Shown piece by piece: positions 29,801 to 35,292 of a stretch of DNA of 64,000 nt. How positions within the stretch are numbered: the stretch's first letter is position 1; each line of letters starts with the position of its first letter. The DNA is from Nocardia amikacinitolerans NBRC 108937 (GTDB lineage Bacteria > Actinomycetota > Actinomycetes > Mycobacteriales > Mycobacteriaceae), in the NCBI RefSeq assembly GCF_001612615.1, contig NZ_BDAU01000028.1:62001-126000 (forward strand), given 5' to 3'. Below the pieces are notes generated by a model that saw only the letters and a program-made list of their open reading frames with translations, made no database searches and was not told where the DNA came from. The position numbers and the translations under genes were made by a program.

Positions 29801-32012
29801 AGATCTCACCACCGGTGGTCACCGCGAGCACGCCGTCCAAGGCGTCGTCCGGCAATGTGGCGAGCACGGCGGGCGTCGAGCACAGGTGGGTGATCCCGTA
29901 TTCCGCTACGGCGGAAGTGATCTCGGCGCCCGCCATGGCGTCGCCACGGCCGATCACCAGCGTCGCGCCGCTGCCGAAGGCGACGAGCAGTTCCAGCAGC
30001 GACGCGTCGAAACTCGGGTTCAGGCAATGCAGCACGCGCGAACCGACCTCGGGTCGATAGGCCTCGCGCACGGCGGCGGCCAACCCCGCGATCCCGGAGT
30101 GCGAGACGACGACGCCCTTCGGCACGCCGGTCGACCCGGAGGTGAAGACAACATAGGCGGCGTGCTCGAGGCGCAGATCTCGCCGCGAGTCGGCCGCGTC
30201 GTCTCCTGATGTGGGCGCATCGAGAACCGCCGCGTCCGTGTCGATCTCGATCCACCGCACTGTGTCGGGCAGCCGGGATGCTTGCTCGCGGGTGGTGATA
30301 CCCAGTCGCGCACCGCATTCCGACGCCATCTTGGCGACCCGCTCGGCGGGGTTACCGGTGCCCAGCGGGACGTAGGCCGCGCCGGAACGCACCACGCCCC
30401 AGAACGCGAGCACCGACTCCATCGAGCGCGGCAGCGCGACGAGCACCGACTCGTCCGGCGCCGCACCGAGCCGGGTCAGTTCTCCGGCCAACCCCTTTGC
30501 GGCGCTGTCGAGTTCGCCGTAGGTAAGGGTGCGCTCGCCGTCCATCACGGCCACGGTGTCCGCGCCCGCCGCGCGCAGTCCCTCGTCGAGCACATCCGGC
30601 AGCAGTCTGGGGGCGGGTGGCGTTGGGCCGTGCGCTCCTTCGCGCAGAACAAGCTCGTCGTCGAGGAAGTACTCGACCTCGCGGACCGGGGTGTCGGGGT
30701 CGGCGTCCAGCAGCGCCTCGAACAGCTTCAGGAACCGCAGGTGATGGCGGGCGAGGGATTCCTCGTCGTAGAGATCGGGGTTGGCGGTGAAGTCGAGATA
30801 GATCGGCGCCTGCGCGCCGTGCTGGTAGATGTTGACGAACAAGTCCTCGATCGGGCCGGACGTGATCACGTGCAGATCGGTCTCGATGCCCGTGAAGTGC
30901 ACCTCGGCGGGGAACAGCATGATGTTGACCACCGGGCCGACGATCCCGCGACCGCCCGCGACCGCCGCCGCGCCGTCCGCGCCCCGCCGGATCTCCTCGT
31001 GCCGAAAACGCTGGTGGCGCAGGGCGCCCGAGACCTCGAGCCGGATCGCGTCCACGATCTCGGCCATGGTGCTGCGCTCACCCACCGTGACCCGCAGCGG
31101 AACGATATTGGCCAGCATGCCGCCGGAGCGGCGCAGCATCGCGGTGGTGCGTCCGGAGACCGGCAGGCTGAGCACCACATCGTGCGCGCCGGTGGCCTGC
31201 GCGTAGTAGACAGCGAGCGCCGCCATCGCGATACCGGGCGTGCCGACGCCGTAGCGCGACGCGGCGGCGTCGAGTCGTGCCTTCGTCTCGTCGGAGAGCC
31301 GCTGCCGGTGCTGACGTCCGAGTGCGTGCGCCGGCGCGGCGCCCGGCACCAGACTGCACCGTTCTGGCATGTCCGACATGCGCTGCGACCAGTACTCCGC
31401 GTCGGCGGTGAATCGGCTCGACTGCCGGTAGCGCACTTCGTCGTCGTAGATCTCGCGCAGCCCGGACGCCTTGCACGGTGACGGCTCCTCGCCTGCCAAC
31501 GCCGCGTTGTACAGCTCGGCGACGCGATACAGCCCCGTCGCGGACGCGAAACCGTCCAGCGCGATGTGGTGCGCGCGCGAGTACCACAGCACGCGATCGG
31601 GGGCGACCCGGATCAGCACCGACACACCAGGACGCTCGTTGATCAGGTCCACCGGGGCGGCCACGTCCACCCGCATCCAGCGCATGGCCTCGGCGTCCGG
31701 GTCCTCGGCATCGCTGAGGTCCAGGTAGCTCAGATTCGTGTGCAGGCTCGGATCCACGACCTGATAGGGCTGGCCGTCACGAACCCCGAACCGCAGCAGC
31801 GCGGTCTCGTACTCGTGGGCGACTCGATGCGAGACCTCGATCAGCGTGTCGACATCCAGCGGCCCGCGCATCTCGATGTATTGCGCTTCGTTCAGCGGCA
31901 CCGAAGGATCCAGCTGCTGTGCGTACCACATGCCGAGCTGCGCGGGCGAGAGCGGGAAGCCCTCGTTCTCGCTCACGTCGATGCCCCGCGCGGCCGAAAG
32001 TCCGTGCGTCAT
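17889..32012 (-). CDS. Non-ribosomal peptide synthetase, C-A-T-E-C-A-T-C-A-T-C-T-TE
   Basis: A 4,707-aa assembly line. Domains: C1 about 15-460 (HHIALDG at 149), A1 470-975, T1 985-1052 (Ser1018 in GGDS), E 1070-1515 (HHLAVDA at 1197), C2 1545-1975 (HHLVLDG at 1672), A2 1980-2470, T2 2480-2550 (Ser2515), C3 2572-3015 (HHISADG at 2700), A3 3025-3780, T3 3795-3862 (Ser3826), C4 3882-4320 (HHIACDG at 4010), T4 4350-4420 (Ser4384), TE 4445-4707 (GYSAGG, Ser4519). Every A domain keeps TSGSTG and NGK. Pocket codes read by eye: DALCTGSVAK, DALVVGSVAK, DALAIGDVWK; the substrates are not assigned. Residue 1 should be D-configured because of E. The protein begins with a C domain, so the donor is a fatty acyl group or comes from another protein. 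The final module lacks an A domain. AAGGGGAT precedes the ATG, 21 bp behind the upstream gene. No MbtH-like gene is in the window. Confidence 0.95.
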   Translation of the reverse strand: MTHGLSAARGIDVSENEGFPLSPAQLGMWYAQQLDPSVPLNEAQYIEMRGPLDVDTLIEVSHRVAHEYETALLRFGVRDGQPYQVVDPSLHTNLSYLDLSDAEDPDAEAMRWMRVDVAAPVDLINERPGVSVLIRVAPDRVLWYSRAHHIALDGFASATGLYRVAELYNAALAGEEPSPCKASGLREIYDDEVRYRQSSRFTADAEYWSQRMSDMPERCSLVPGAAPAHALGRQHRQRLSDETKARLDAAASRYGVGTPGIAMAALAVYYAQATGAHDVVLSLPVSGRTTAMLRRSGGMLANIVPLRVTVGERSTMAEIVDAIRLEVSGALRHQRFRHEEIRRGADGAAAVAGGRGIVGPVVNIMLFPAEVHFTGIETDLHVITSGPIEDLFVNIYQHGAQAPIYLDFTANPDLYDEESLARHHLRFLKLFEALLDADPDTPVREVEYFLDDELVLREGAHGPTPPAPRLLPDVLDEGLRAAGADTVAVMDGERTLTYGELDSAAKGLAGELTRLGAAPDESVLVALPRSMESVLAFWGVVRSGAAYVPLGTGNPAERVAKMASECGARLGITTREQASRLPDTVRWIEIDTDAAVLDAPTSGDDAADSRRDLRLEHAAYVVFTSGSTGVPKGVVVSHSGIAGLAAAVREAYRPEVGSRVLHCLNPSFDASLLELLVAFGSGATLVIGRGDAMAGAEITSAVAEYGITHLCSTPAVLATLPDDALDGVLAVTTGGEICPPELVARFGSGRRLVNSYGPSETTVAATFTDAMDLERPAGLGRPVPGARLLVLDQRLAPVPIGTPGELYIAGPGVARGYAGRPGLTAERLVADPFGPAGSRMYRTGDLVYWRSVEPSGETAVADGVVLEYLGRSDFQVKLRGMRVEPGEVDAVLDSHPEVEIAVTVVRTGASGRAMLASYVVPVHHDSQTAELDVPSLREFCMRRLPGHMVPGAITVLDALPITGNGKVDRRALPEPMAEEAPRAAASEVEGVLCQLFAEVLGVPSVGADVSFFALGGDSILSIQLVARGRAADLVFSARDVFEHPTPAALAAVVAAPGERHALAELPGGGVGFLPRTPIVDWLLEQPGWQRFGQSVVLALPTGLSESELVRTLGAVLDRHDMLRARVVRGGLEVAAPGTIAAETLLERVRVLEIDGVDTESVVAAATARLAPEAGIMVAATWLDAGTEVAGRLVLVIHHLAVDAVSWRILIADLISAWAQAHADETPELPSVGTSMRTWAHALTEAATTESWVAEADHWAAVLATPDPPLGRRGLDPNVDTGDTVERLELSLPAATTATLLDRLPATYRCGMEEALLTALASVLAEHRAESGPALVMLERHGREEAAVPGADLSRTVGWFTSQFPVRLEIGDAGPLDALAAVKEQLRAVPRGGIGFGLLRHSNPKTAAVLGAAPDPQLGFNYLGQVAEGDTEASENAVPWLPVSLAASLGGGAELPASAVLAVDAVVVERPKGSVLQAVWRYASKVVDGAEIESLASAWISALEELARQLAEPDAGKLTPSDLPLVSVGQRQLDAWAIRYPAMTDVWPLAPLQHGLLFHAQLAAGRTDEYSVQAVFEFDGAVDIERLAAAATATVRQHEALRTAFVAGADEPVQIVLADVEVPWRTVDVDPDEFDAFAARELAAPFDPARPPLVRFVCARCGENDIRLLVTNHHLVLDGWSMPLLLAELLARYQSGGDGAGFPQPVSYRDYLAWLTRRDRAAETAAWTDALSGLPGPTLVTAGRAPQRTGSGKLDLELPLTPASALALQRMAADQGVTLNTVVQCAWGMLLAELTGETDIVFGATVSGRPADLPGAERAVGMLVNTLPVRIALDPAEPVGDLLRRIQREQGALLDHHTAGLTEIQSAAGLGVLFDTAIVYESYPVDATALRSAAEHAALRVRDFRGRDGTHYPLSLAAHARDTLRLILSCATGFFDAAEAQAIGDRLVRMLDRMAADPAAKAAGVCGVERAEILRSRPQPMRLLPDLLRSGVRPGRVAVEDDAQAIEYTELDARSNRLARKLIAAGAGPETCVLLALSRSVDWFVAVWAIAKSGAAFVPVDIDHPEERLATLAADSGAPLGITTAEHRDRLRGTVSWLLLDDPVLRAELTDHSDAAITDADRPRPLRAEHPAYLIYTSGSTGTPKGVVVTHAGLGGLAAGTAARMRARPGDRVLLSVNPNFDAATLVWLSTFYTGATLVVAPAAATAGDELTSVIVANEVTHVVAPPAVLATLSTASWNSVRTVVTGGEVCPPELTARVGAGRSMMNSYGPAEATVAATFSAALVPGEAAELGAPMPGFGLVVLDRWLRPAPVGTIGELYLMGPGLARGYHGRVGLTAARFVPNPFGAPGDRMYRTGDLVRRVSCTGLEYMGRNDSQVKLHGIRVEPGEVDAVLRDVPGVGLAVTVPRRGPTGDLALAAYVAPTTGAELDGARLRDHLVRRLPRHLVPAAVTVLDVLPVTGNGKVDVRALPEPECVAVEYVPPIGVERVVAEVFGAVLDRPGVGAYDDFFALGGDSLSATRVTARLGAALDIEVPVRLLFEAPTVRGLAARLPAAGDGARPSIGPRSGPRPEHIPLAPAQQRMWFVNQYDTESGAYNIPAVLRLRGDLDVAALRAALTDVLARHEALRTVYPARDGVGYQVVLPPDAVELDPEPIAITADELPAAVLECVTAGFDVAAAVPLRLRLFRVADGEHVLVVVVHHISADGFSMGPLARDVLAAYAARSSGAVPGWTELPVQYADYTLWQRERLGSADDTESLLAAQLDYWTTTLKDLPDRLELPADRPRPAIPSLRAGTVLRTVDAELAAALDELGRTNHSSLFMVLHAALAALFSRLSGASDIAIGTPVAGRGAAELDDVVGMFVNTVVLRTEIDSAAAFADLLAETRRTDLDAFAHADIPFESLVDVLDPARSAARHPLVQVMLVFQNLAPVELALSHLHVAPVELEQQSLRFDLSVTVAPDETSGLTIRFGYATDLFDQDTVERFADRWLRLLRAVVAAPEAPVGDVDLLDAEESAALDLQAQPSVAEPTVLPELLAAAVAGNPDGVAVVDGVSRLTYRELDEHANRLARVLIGAGAGPEGLVAIAIRRSLPAVLAVWAVAKTGAAFVPIDPAYPAERITQILDDSGARLGVTVCAVAPTLPGAGFDDSGEDSGEAPVHWLALDDPATADLVDSATGVPIDDTERTAPVRWQNPAYVIFTSGSTGRPKGVVVTHEGLANLTVAQRDRMRIAADSRVLAVASPSFDAAVLELLMAVGAGATLVIAGPTAFGGPELGELLARERVSHIALSPSALGSVDAAALGPAPALRGIINGGEPFPPELVEQWAAPERLHFNDYGPTESTVWATGSDALRPGDEITIGRPAPGLAVRVLDERLHPVPDGVVGELYLSGHALARGYHGRSPLTAARFVADPYGAPGERMYRTGDLVRRRNGTLDYLGRGDLQVKLRGLRIELGEIESALVSDPAVHQAAVTVYTDPSVGELLVGYVVPHVIGSPEETAPEADAVEPAAADAPAHQVTAVDAEPLAHALDTEVRGVAANGAEPPESRDAELRAMDPADAGSQDSAAGDAGSRGVAANGAEPGEAKTADSGAREADAVDVSAGAAASVEAGATRSEASGAEPVRALDAEPQDAAAVATGVRETQTAEAELREAAAGAAGPGEAAFEAEADTADASSSDAAAVDAGPRDVAANGAEPQGALVIDGEPLGNALDDEVREMAEDGGALDGEYSGTVSSGLAPIDLEALKASLAQRLPSYMVPSALVVLDALPRTANGKLDRRALPAPDIRAGRFREPTTPTERIVAETFGELLGVPRVGLDDDFFALGGNSLIATRIAARLGAALNSRVPVRMVFDAPTVARLAEAVRTSAAAPGPRPGPRRRPTYVPLSAAQRRMWFLNRYDPASPAQNVPLALEVEGELDVAVVQAALMDVIARHETLRTVYPVNAEGEPYQDVRGVAEAFVPVRVSDVDADSVPRMVATASARGFDLTTELSLRVELFRIEPQRTVLVVLMHHIACDGSSLAPLARDVLVAYSARRAGFAPQWQPLPLQYADYALWQHELLGADDDPDSLAHRQLEYWRGALDGLPDVTSLPSDHPRPNMSTHRAGMIEFHIEVGVQQRIRQIARWHGVSIFMVAHAALAVLLGRISGQQDVAIGTVIAGRGDGELDELVGMFVNTLVLRSRVRPEETFENLLAATKDGDLDAFGNADMPFERLVEVVAPARSTSHHPLFQVLLAFQNFEFNPGSVPELGVRAIEMPAIGAKFDLEWMLDEQFDEEGAPAGIDCSLTFALDLFEPSTARTLADRYVELLDAVTTNPELVLGDIDVTAPPGTAVYDPPPSLAERRTDLPYRPPVTRTEHAVVSAFEKVLGAERVGLDDNFFELGGTSMVAIRLVDELRERLDYAIPVQWMFGDPTPGALAQRIVEQPEEGPGGTDPALRPLLPLRPSGSGPALFCVHPAIGLAWGYAGLVRHLYPGHPVYGLQSPGVAAAQPDMTLTERAVRYVDEMRDAQPDGPYRVLGYSAGGPLAHAVAVELQRRGATVSALVIIDGRADVEPESATEMPPPEVLLAEFGGIDPDELAGDQPLAERAAGLLRGGGLLGDAAGGAVGAMAGGAFGALDAAALERLYLDYQQLVRQAADYRPGVFDGDLLFFSSTSGRPGYSPNVDTWRPYVSGAIVDHQTGHEHNRLTTPEALAVIGPILAEYLRERG
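20808..21536 (-). repeat. Repeat-rich insertion inside NRPS A3 (residues about 3493-3735)
   Basis: About 240 Ala/Glu/Asp-rich residues interrupt A3 between the a8 region (GDLQVKLRGLRIELGEIES) and the a9/a10 end (LPSYMVP, NGKLDRR), where A1 and A2 have only 15-20 residues. GVAANGAEP-type units recur at residues 3533, 3571 and 3685. At DNA level a 23-bp unit starting GGCTCAGCACCGTTCG is found at 20932, 21274 and 21388. The frame stays open throughout. Confidence 0.85.
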
Positions 32013-32033
32013 AGTCGATCCCCTTGATTCGAG

Positions 32034-32789
32034 TCAGCCGGCTCTACGCGTCGTTGCGGAAATCGGCGTGGCGTTCTTTCTGGTCGGTGACGCGCCGTTC
32101 GTCTCCGGCTCCTCCAGGAGCTCGTAGGCGGGCACGTCGGTATCGGAGCTCGCGGTCAACCGGCTGACCATCACCTGCCGCACATGGGCGGGCAGCGTGG
32201 GAGCGAACTTCTTGACATAGGCGGCCATCCACTCCGGCCGCGCGAGCAAGAACGGGAAGTCGGTGGTCATCATGCTGCGCACGACGAGCATCGGAATCGG
32301 CGAATCGAGCGGGTGGAAGTCCTTGTTCCACAACCCCGGCTCCTTGCAGCCGGGGTAGAACTGCCCCAGCATGAAGCCGCGCTCGACGAACCTCGACTTG
32401 AGCTCCTCGTGCAAGTCATCGATCAGCGAGAAATCCCGGAGGTCCGGCAGCACGGTGACGAGGGCGCGCAGCGCCGAGCCGCCGCCCTCGGTCGGAGCCA
32501 GCCGCCCGAACAGCTCGAGCGCGTCTTCGATGACCAGTCGCACGTACGGCGGCCACGGACGGACGCCGGGCACCCGGCCGACCCACATCAGATCGCGGCG
32601 CAGCGACGGCCGGACGTACGGGCAGACCGGACCCTCACGACCGAGCTCCGGAATATGGCCGGTCAAATAGTCCTCGGCCCAGGTCCGCACGAAGTCGACG
32701 GTGGACTTCGTGTGCGGACACGAAATATCTGTGTCGGACAGGGGGAACCAATTCATTCCCGACCGCGGTCCGATGACGATCTCGCCCAT
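32034..32789 (-). CDS. NRPS-associated protein of unknown function (possibly DUF6875-like)
   Basis: 251 aa, first gene of the NRPS operon and 21 bp upstream of the synthetase. ATG at 32789 is preferred over GTG at 32792 because a GAGG site then has about 7-bp spacing. Conserved-looking blocks are CPYVRPSLRRDLMWVGRVPG, GFMLGQFYPGCKEPGLWNKD and LVVRSMMTTDFPFL. No catalytic motif of a known tailoring enzyme is visible, and there is no signal peptide or membrane segment. It recalls the DUF6875 proteins found next to actinobacterial NRPS genes, but that is from memory and uncertain. A role in loading, editing or regulation of the assembly line is inferred only from linkage. Confidence 0.6.
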   Translation of the reverse strand: MGEIVIGPRSGMNWFPLSDTDISCPHTKSTVDFVRTWAEDYLTGHIPELGREGPVCPYVRPSLRRDLMWVGRVPGVRPWPPYVRLVIEDALELFGRLAPTEGGGSALRALVTVLPDLRDFSLIDDLHEELKSRFVERGFMLGQFYPGCKEPGLWNKDFHPLDSPIPMLVVRSMMTTDFPFLLARPEWMAAYVKKFAPTLPAHVRQVMVSRLTASSDTDVPAYELLEEPETNGASPTRKNATPISATTRRAG

Positions 32790-33130
32790 CACTCACCTCG
32801 ACACACAGCGAGGTCGAGTGCGGTTTCGCGAACCCCCGGACAAATGAGTAGTCGATCACCCGATTTTCTCGAGAAGTGCATATCCAGAACATGTGCGGTA
32901 TGGCGTAACACGCGTCAGCTCCTGCCGAAGTACCCACGAAGCGCCCGTTCAGGTGCCTCCTATCAGCGAGGATCGACGTCAGCCTCCAAAAGCCCCGACC
33001 GGCTTCCGAAATAATCCAGCTATCAATGTTTATGGGCCGGCAGGTCTCGAAACGAGCTACTTCGCGGACACGATGAGGCAACCGATCGGACTCGGATGCG
33101 TGTCACCGAACAGTTGGCAGAACAAAAAAG
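32790..33130. other. Intergenic region upstream of the NRPS operon
   Basis: About 340 bp, less GC-rich than its surroundings, between the NRPS operon start and the acyl-CoA dehydrogenase terminator. It should hold the NRPS operon promoter and leader. I could not pick a convincing -35/-10 pair, and no gene is evident. Confidence 0.5.
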
Positions 33131-33160
33131 GAGACGGCCGGGTAACAACCCGGCCGTCTC
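33131..33160 (-). terminator. Rho-independent terminator of the acyl-CoA dehydrogenase gene
   Basis: 12-bp perfect inverted repeat (33131-33142, GAGACGGCCGGG, with 33149-33160) and a 6-nt loop. On the minus strand it is followed by CTTTTTTGTT. It lies 21 bp beyond the stop of the gene and is the best textbook terminator in the window. Confidence 0.9.
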
Positions 33161-33181
33161 CAGTTCGGCGTGGTGCGAGCG

Positions 33182-34342
33182 TCAGCCGCGCAGCAACGCC
33201 CTGGACATCACCACACGCTGGATCTGGTTGGTGCCCTCGTAGATCTGGGTGATCTTGGCGTCGCGCATCATCCGCTCGACAGGGAAGTCGGTGGTGTAGC
33301 CCGCGCCGCCGAAGAGCTGGACGGCGTTGGTGGTGACCTCCATGGCCACGTCCGAGGCGAAGCACTTGGCGGCCGCGGAGATGAAGCCGAGGTTCTTCTC
33401 GCCGCGCTCGGCGCGGGCGGCCGAGGTGTAGACCATGAGGCGGGCGGCCTCGATCTTCATCGCCATGTCGGCCAGCATGAACTGGGTGTTCTGGAAGTCG
33501 GCGATGGCGGTGCCGAACTGCTTGCGGTCCTTGGTGTAGGCGATCGCCGCGTCCAGCGCGCCCTGGGCCAGGCCGACGGCCTGCGCGCCGATGGTCGGGC
33601 GGGTGTGGTCGAGGGTCTGCAGCGCGGTCTTGAAACCGGTGCCCGGCGCGCCGATGATGCGGTCGCCGGGGACGCGGCAGTTCTCGAAGTACAGCTCGGC
33701 GGTCGGCGAGCCCTTGATGCCGAGCTTGTGCTCGAGCGGACCGACGACGAAGCCCTCGTCGTCCTTGTGCACCATGAACGCGGAGATGCCGTTGGCGCCC
33801 TTGTCGGCGTCGGTCACGGCCATCACGGTGTACCAGGAGGACTTGCCACCGTTGGTGATCCAGCACTTGGAGCCGTTGATGATCCAGTCGTCGCCGTCCT
33901 GCTTGGCGCGGGTGCGCATGGAGGCGGCGTCGGAGCCCGCCTCGCGCTCGGACAGCGCGTAGGAGGCCATCTCACCGTTGACGATGTCGGCGAGCACCTT
34001 CTGCTTCAGCTCCTCGGAGCCGTTCAGGATCAGGCCCATGGTGCCGAGCTTGTTGACCGCGGGGATGAGCGAGGAGGAGCCACAGACGCGGGCGACCTCT
34101 TCGATCACGATGCAGGTGGCGACCGAGTCGGCGCCCTGGCCGCCGTAGGCCTCCGGCACGTGCACGGCGTTGAAGCCCGCGGCGTTCAGCGCGGTGAGCG
34201 CCTCCTCCGGGAAGCGGGAGTTACCGTCGACGTCCTTGGCGTACGGCGCGATTTCCTTCTCCGCCAGACCGCGGATGGCCGCCCGCAGTTCGTCGTGGAA
34301 GTCCTCGAGCTTGAACAGGTCGAAATCGGGGTTTCCCGCCAT
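33182..34342 (-). CDS. fadE25: Acyl-CoA dehydrogenase, FadE25 type
   Basis: 386-aa FAD-dependent acyl-CoA dehydrogenase for the first step of beta-oxidation. It shows the FAD/substrate signatures YALSEREAGSDAASM and CWITNGGKSSWYTVMAV, FGGAGYTTDFPVERMMRDA, and the catalytic Glu in TQIYEGTNQIQR. It is followed by a strong terminator. By position (purE and purK behind it) it corresponds to M. tuberculosis Rv3274c. AGGAG stands 8 bp before the ATG. Two CACT-N-AGTG palindromes in its promoter suggest TetR control. Confidence 0.92.
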   Translation of the reverse strand: MAGNPDFDLFKLEDFHDELRAAIRGLAEKEIAPYAKDVDGNSRFPEEALTALNAAGFNAVHVPEAYGGQGADSVATCIVIEEVARVCGSSSLIPAVNKLGTMGLILNGSEELKQKVLADIVNGEMASYALSEREAGSDAASMRTRAKQDGDDWIINGSKCWITNGGKSSWYTVMAVTDADKGANGISAFMVHKDDEGFVVGPLEHKLGIKGSPTAELYFENCRVPGDRIIGAPGTGFKTALQTLDHTRPTIGAQAVGLAQGALDAAIAYTKDRKQFGTAIADFQNTQFMLADMAMKIEAARLMVYTSAARAERGEKNLGFISAAAKCFASDVAMEVTTNAVQLFGGAGYTTDFPVERMMRDAKITQIYEGTNQIQRVVMSRALLRG

Positions 34343-34398
34343 GGGACACGCTCCTGGGTGGTGGGCTCGAGCCGCGGTCGGCGGCCGGCGTTCATCTC

Positions 34399-34478
34399 GG
34401 CACTCAGTGCCACTTCATGCGCCAGTATACGCACAGAATTCCGTGCCACGTGGGGTGATCTTCTGGCACTGAGTGTCA
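34399..34478 (-). promoter_or_regulatory. Promoter and two palindromic operators of the acyl-CoA dehydrogenase gene
   Basis: Site 1 GGCACTCAGTGCC (34399-34411) and site 2 TGGCACTGAGTGTCA (34464-34478) share the core CACT-N-AGTG. Between them, on the minus strand, is a -10 box TATACT (34424-34429). Site 1 falls at the expected transcription start, so binding there would block transcription. The adjacent TetR gene is the obvious candidate regulator. Confidence 0.6.
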
Positions 34479-34500
34479 ACGCTGGGGTGGGTGGCTCAGA

Positions 34501-35190
34501 TCACAGACTACCGAGTTTGCGGGTCAGCAGATCGGCGACCTGGCGCGACGGCATGTCCCTCGGAAACACCGCGACCACCATCTCCTCCGCGTCGTGGGCC
34601 CGGCCGCGTCCGCGCGGAATGGCCGCCAGCTCAACCCGCAGATCCGCGGCGCCCGCGTCCGACTCGCCGCGCACCATCCGGCGCAGCAGATAGTTGTGCG
34701 TGGCGGTGACCGCCGCGGTGAACTGCACCCTGGCCAGATCGGGCGCGTCCGGCAGACGCTCGCGCAGATAGTCGGTGAACAGGCGCTCGTAGCGGAACAC
34801 GGTGACGATCTCGCGCTCGCGCAGGGCGGGCACCCGGCGCACCACCTGGTAGCGCCGCGCCGCGATCTCCCGCCACTGCGTGAACCGCTCGAAGACCTGC
34901 ACGACGGCCGCGCACACGGCATCCCACGGATCCTCGTCCTGCGCAGCCGCCAGGTAAGCCGCCGCCTGCGCCAGCTGCGACTCGTGATCGGCGAAGATCA
35001 CGTCCTCCTTCGACCGGAACTGCCGAAAGAACGTCCGCCGGGAAATCCCCGCCGCCTCCGCGATCTCGTCGACCGTCGTCGCCTCGTACCCCTTGTCCGC
35101 GAACAACCGCAGCGCCTGATCCACCACGGTCAACCGAAACCGCGCGGGATCCTCCCCGGCCCGCACCCGCCCACTCTCCTCAGTTGCCAC
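34501..35190 (-). CDS. TetR family transcriptional regulator
   Basis: About 229 aa. The N-terminal HTH (LRLFADKGYEATTVDEIAEA, AGISRRTFFRQFRSKEDVIF) is typical TetR, and the C-terminal ligand domain is helical (LREREIVTVFRYERLFTDYL). GTG at 35190 has TACGGT 7 bp upstream, suggesting leaderless translation; in-frame upstream GTGs are possible. It ends just before the operators of the acyl-CoA dehydrogenase promoter, so it probably represses that gene in response to an acyl-CoA or fatty acid. This is inference from position. Confidence 0.88.
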   Translation of the reverse strand: MATEESGRVRAGEDPARFRLTVVDQALRLFADKGYEATTVDEIAEAAGISRRTFFRQFRSKEDVIFADHESQLAQAAAYLAAAQDEDPWDAVCAAVVQVFERFTQWREIAARRYQVVRRVPALREREIVTVFRYERLFTDYLRERLPDAPDLARVQFTAAVTATHNYLLRRMVRGESDAGAADLRVELAAIPRGRGRAHDAEEMVVAVFPRDMPSRQVADLLTRKLGSL

Positions 35191-35242
35191 GGACAACACC
35201 GTATCCACCGGAGGACGGATAGCCGCACCACATCGCAAGCCG

Positions 35243-35274
35243 TTTCGGTTATTTCGATTGTTTCGTATAATTCG
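35243..35274 (+). promoter_or_regulatory. Promoter of the HTH/PIN operon with four 9-bp-phased TTCG repeats
   Basis: The pentamer TTTCG occurs at 35243, 35252 and 35261, and ATTCG at 35270, exactly 9 bp apart. The array overlaps a consensus -10 TATAAT (35266-35271). GAGGAGG and the antitoxin ATG follow. This looks like an autoregulatory operator for repeated binding of the HTH antitoxin. Confidence 0.65.
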
Positions 35275-35292
35275 AGTAGAGAGGAGGTTCTC

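Noticed and set aside
22020..30209. 2,729-residue open frame on the plus strand inside the NRPS
   Set aside because: Shadow of the minus-strand synthetase. Its composition (His, Arg, Asp, Gln) is that of reversed GC-rich codons, and the synthetase frame carries every NRPS motif in order.
17889..32012. The NRPS as a mycobactin/nocobactin-type siderophore synthetase
   Set aside because: No salicylate loading, heterocyclisation domain, lysine N-oxygenase or PKS gene is present. The four C domains carry HHxxxDG rather than the Cy DxxxxD motif.
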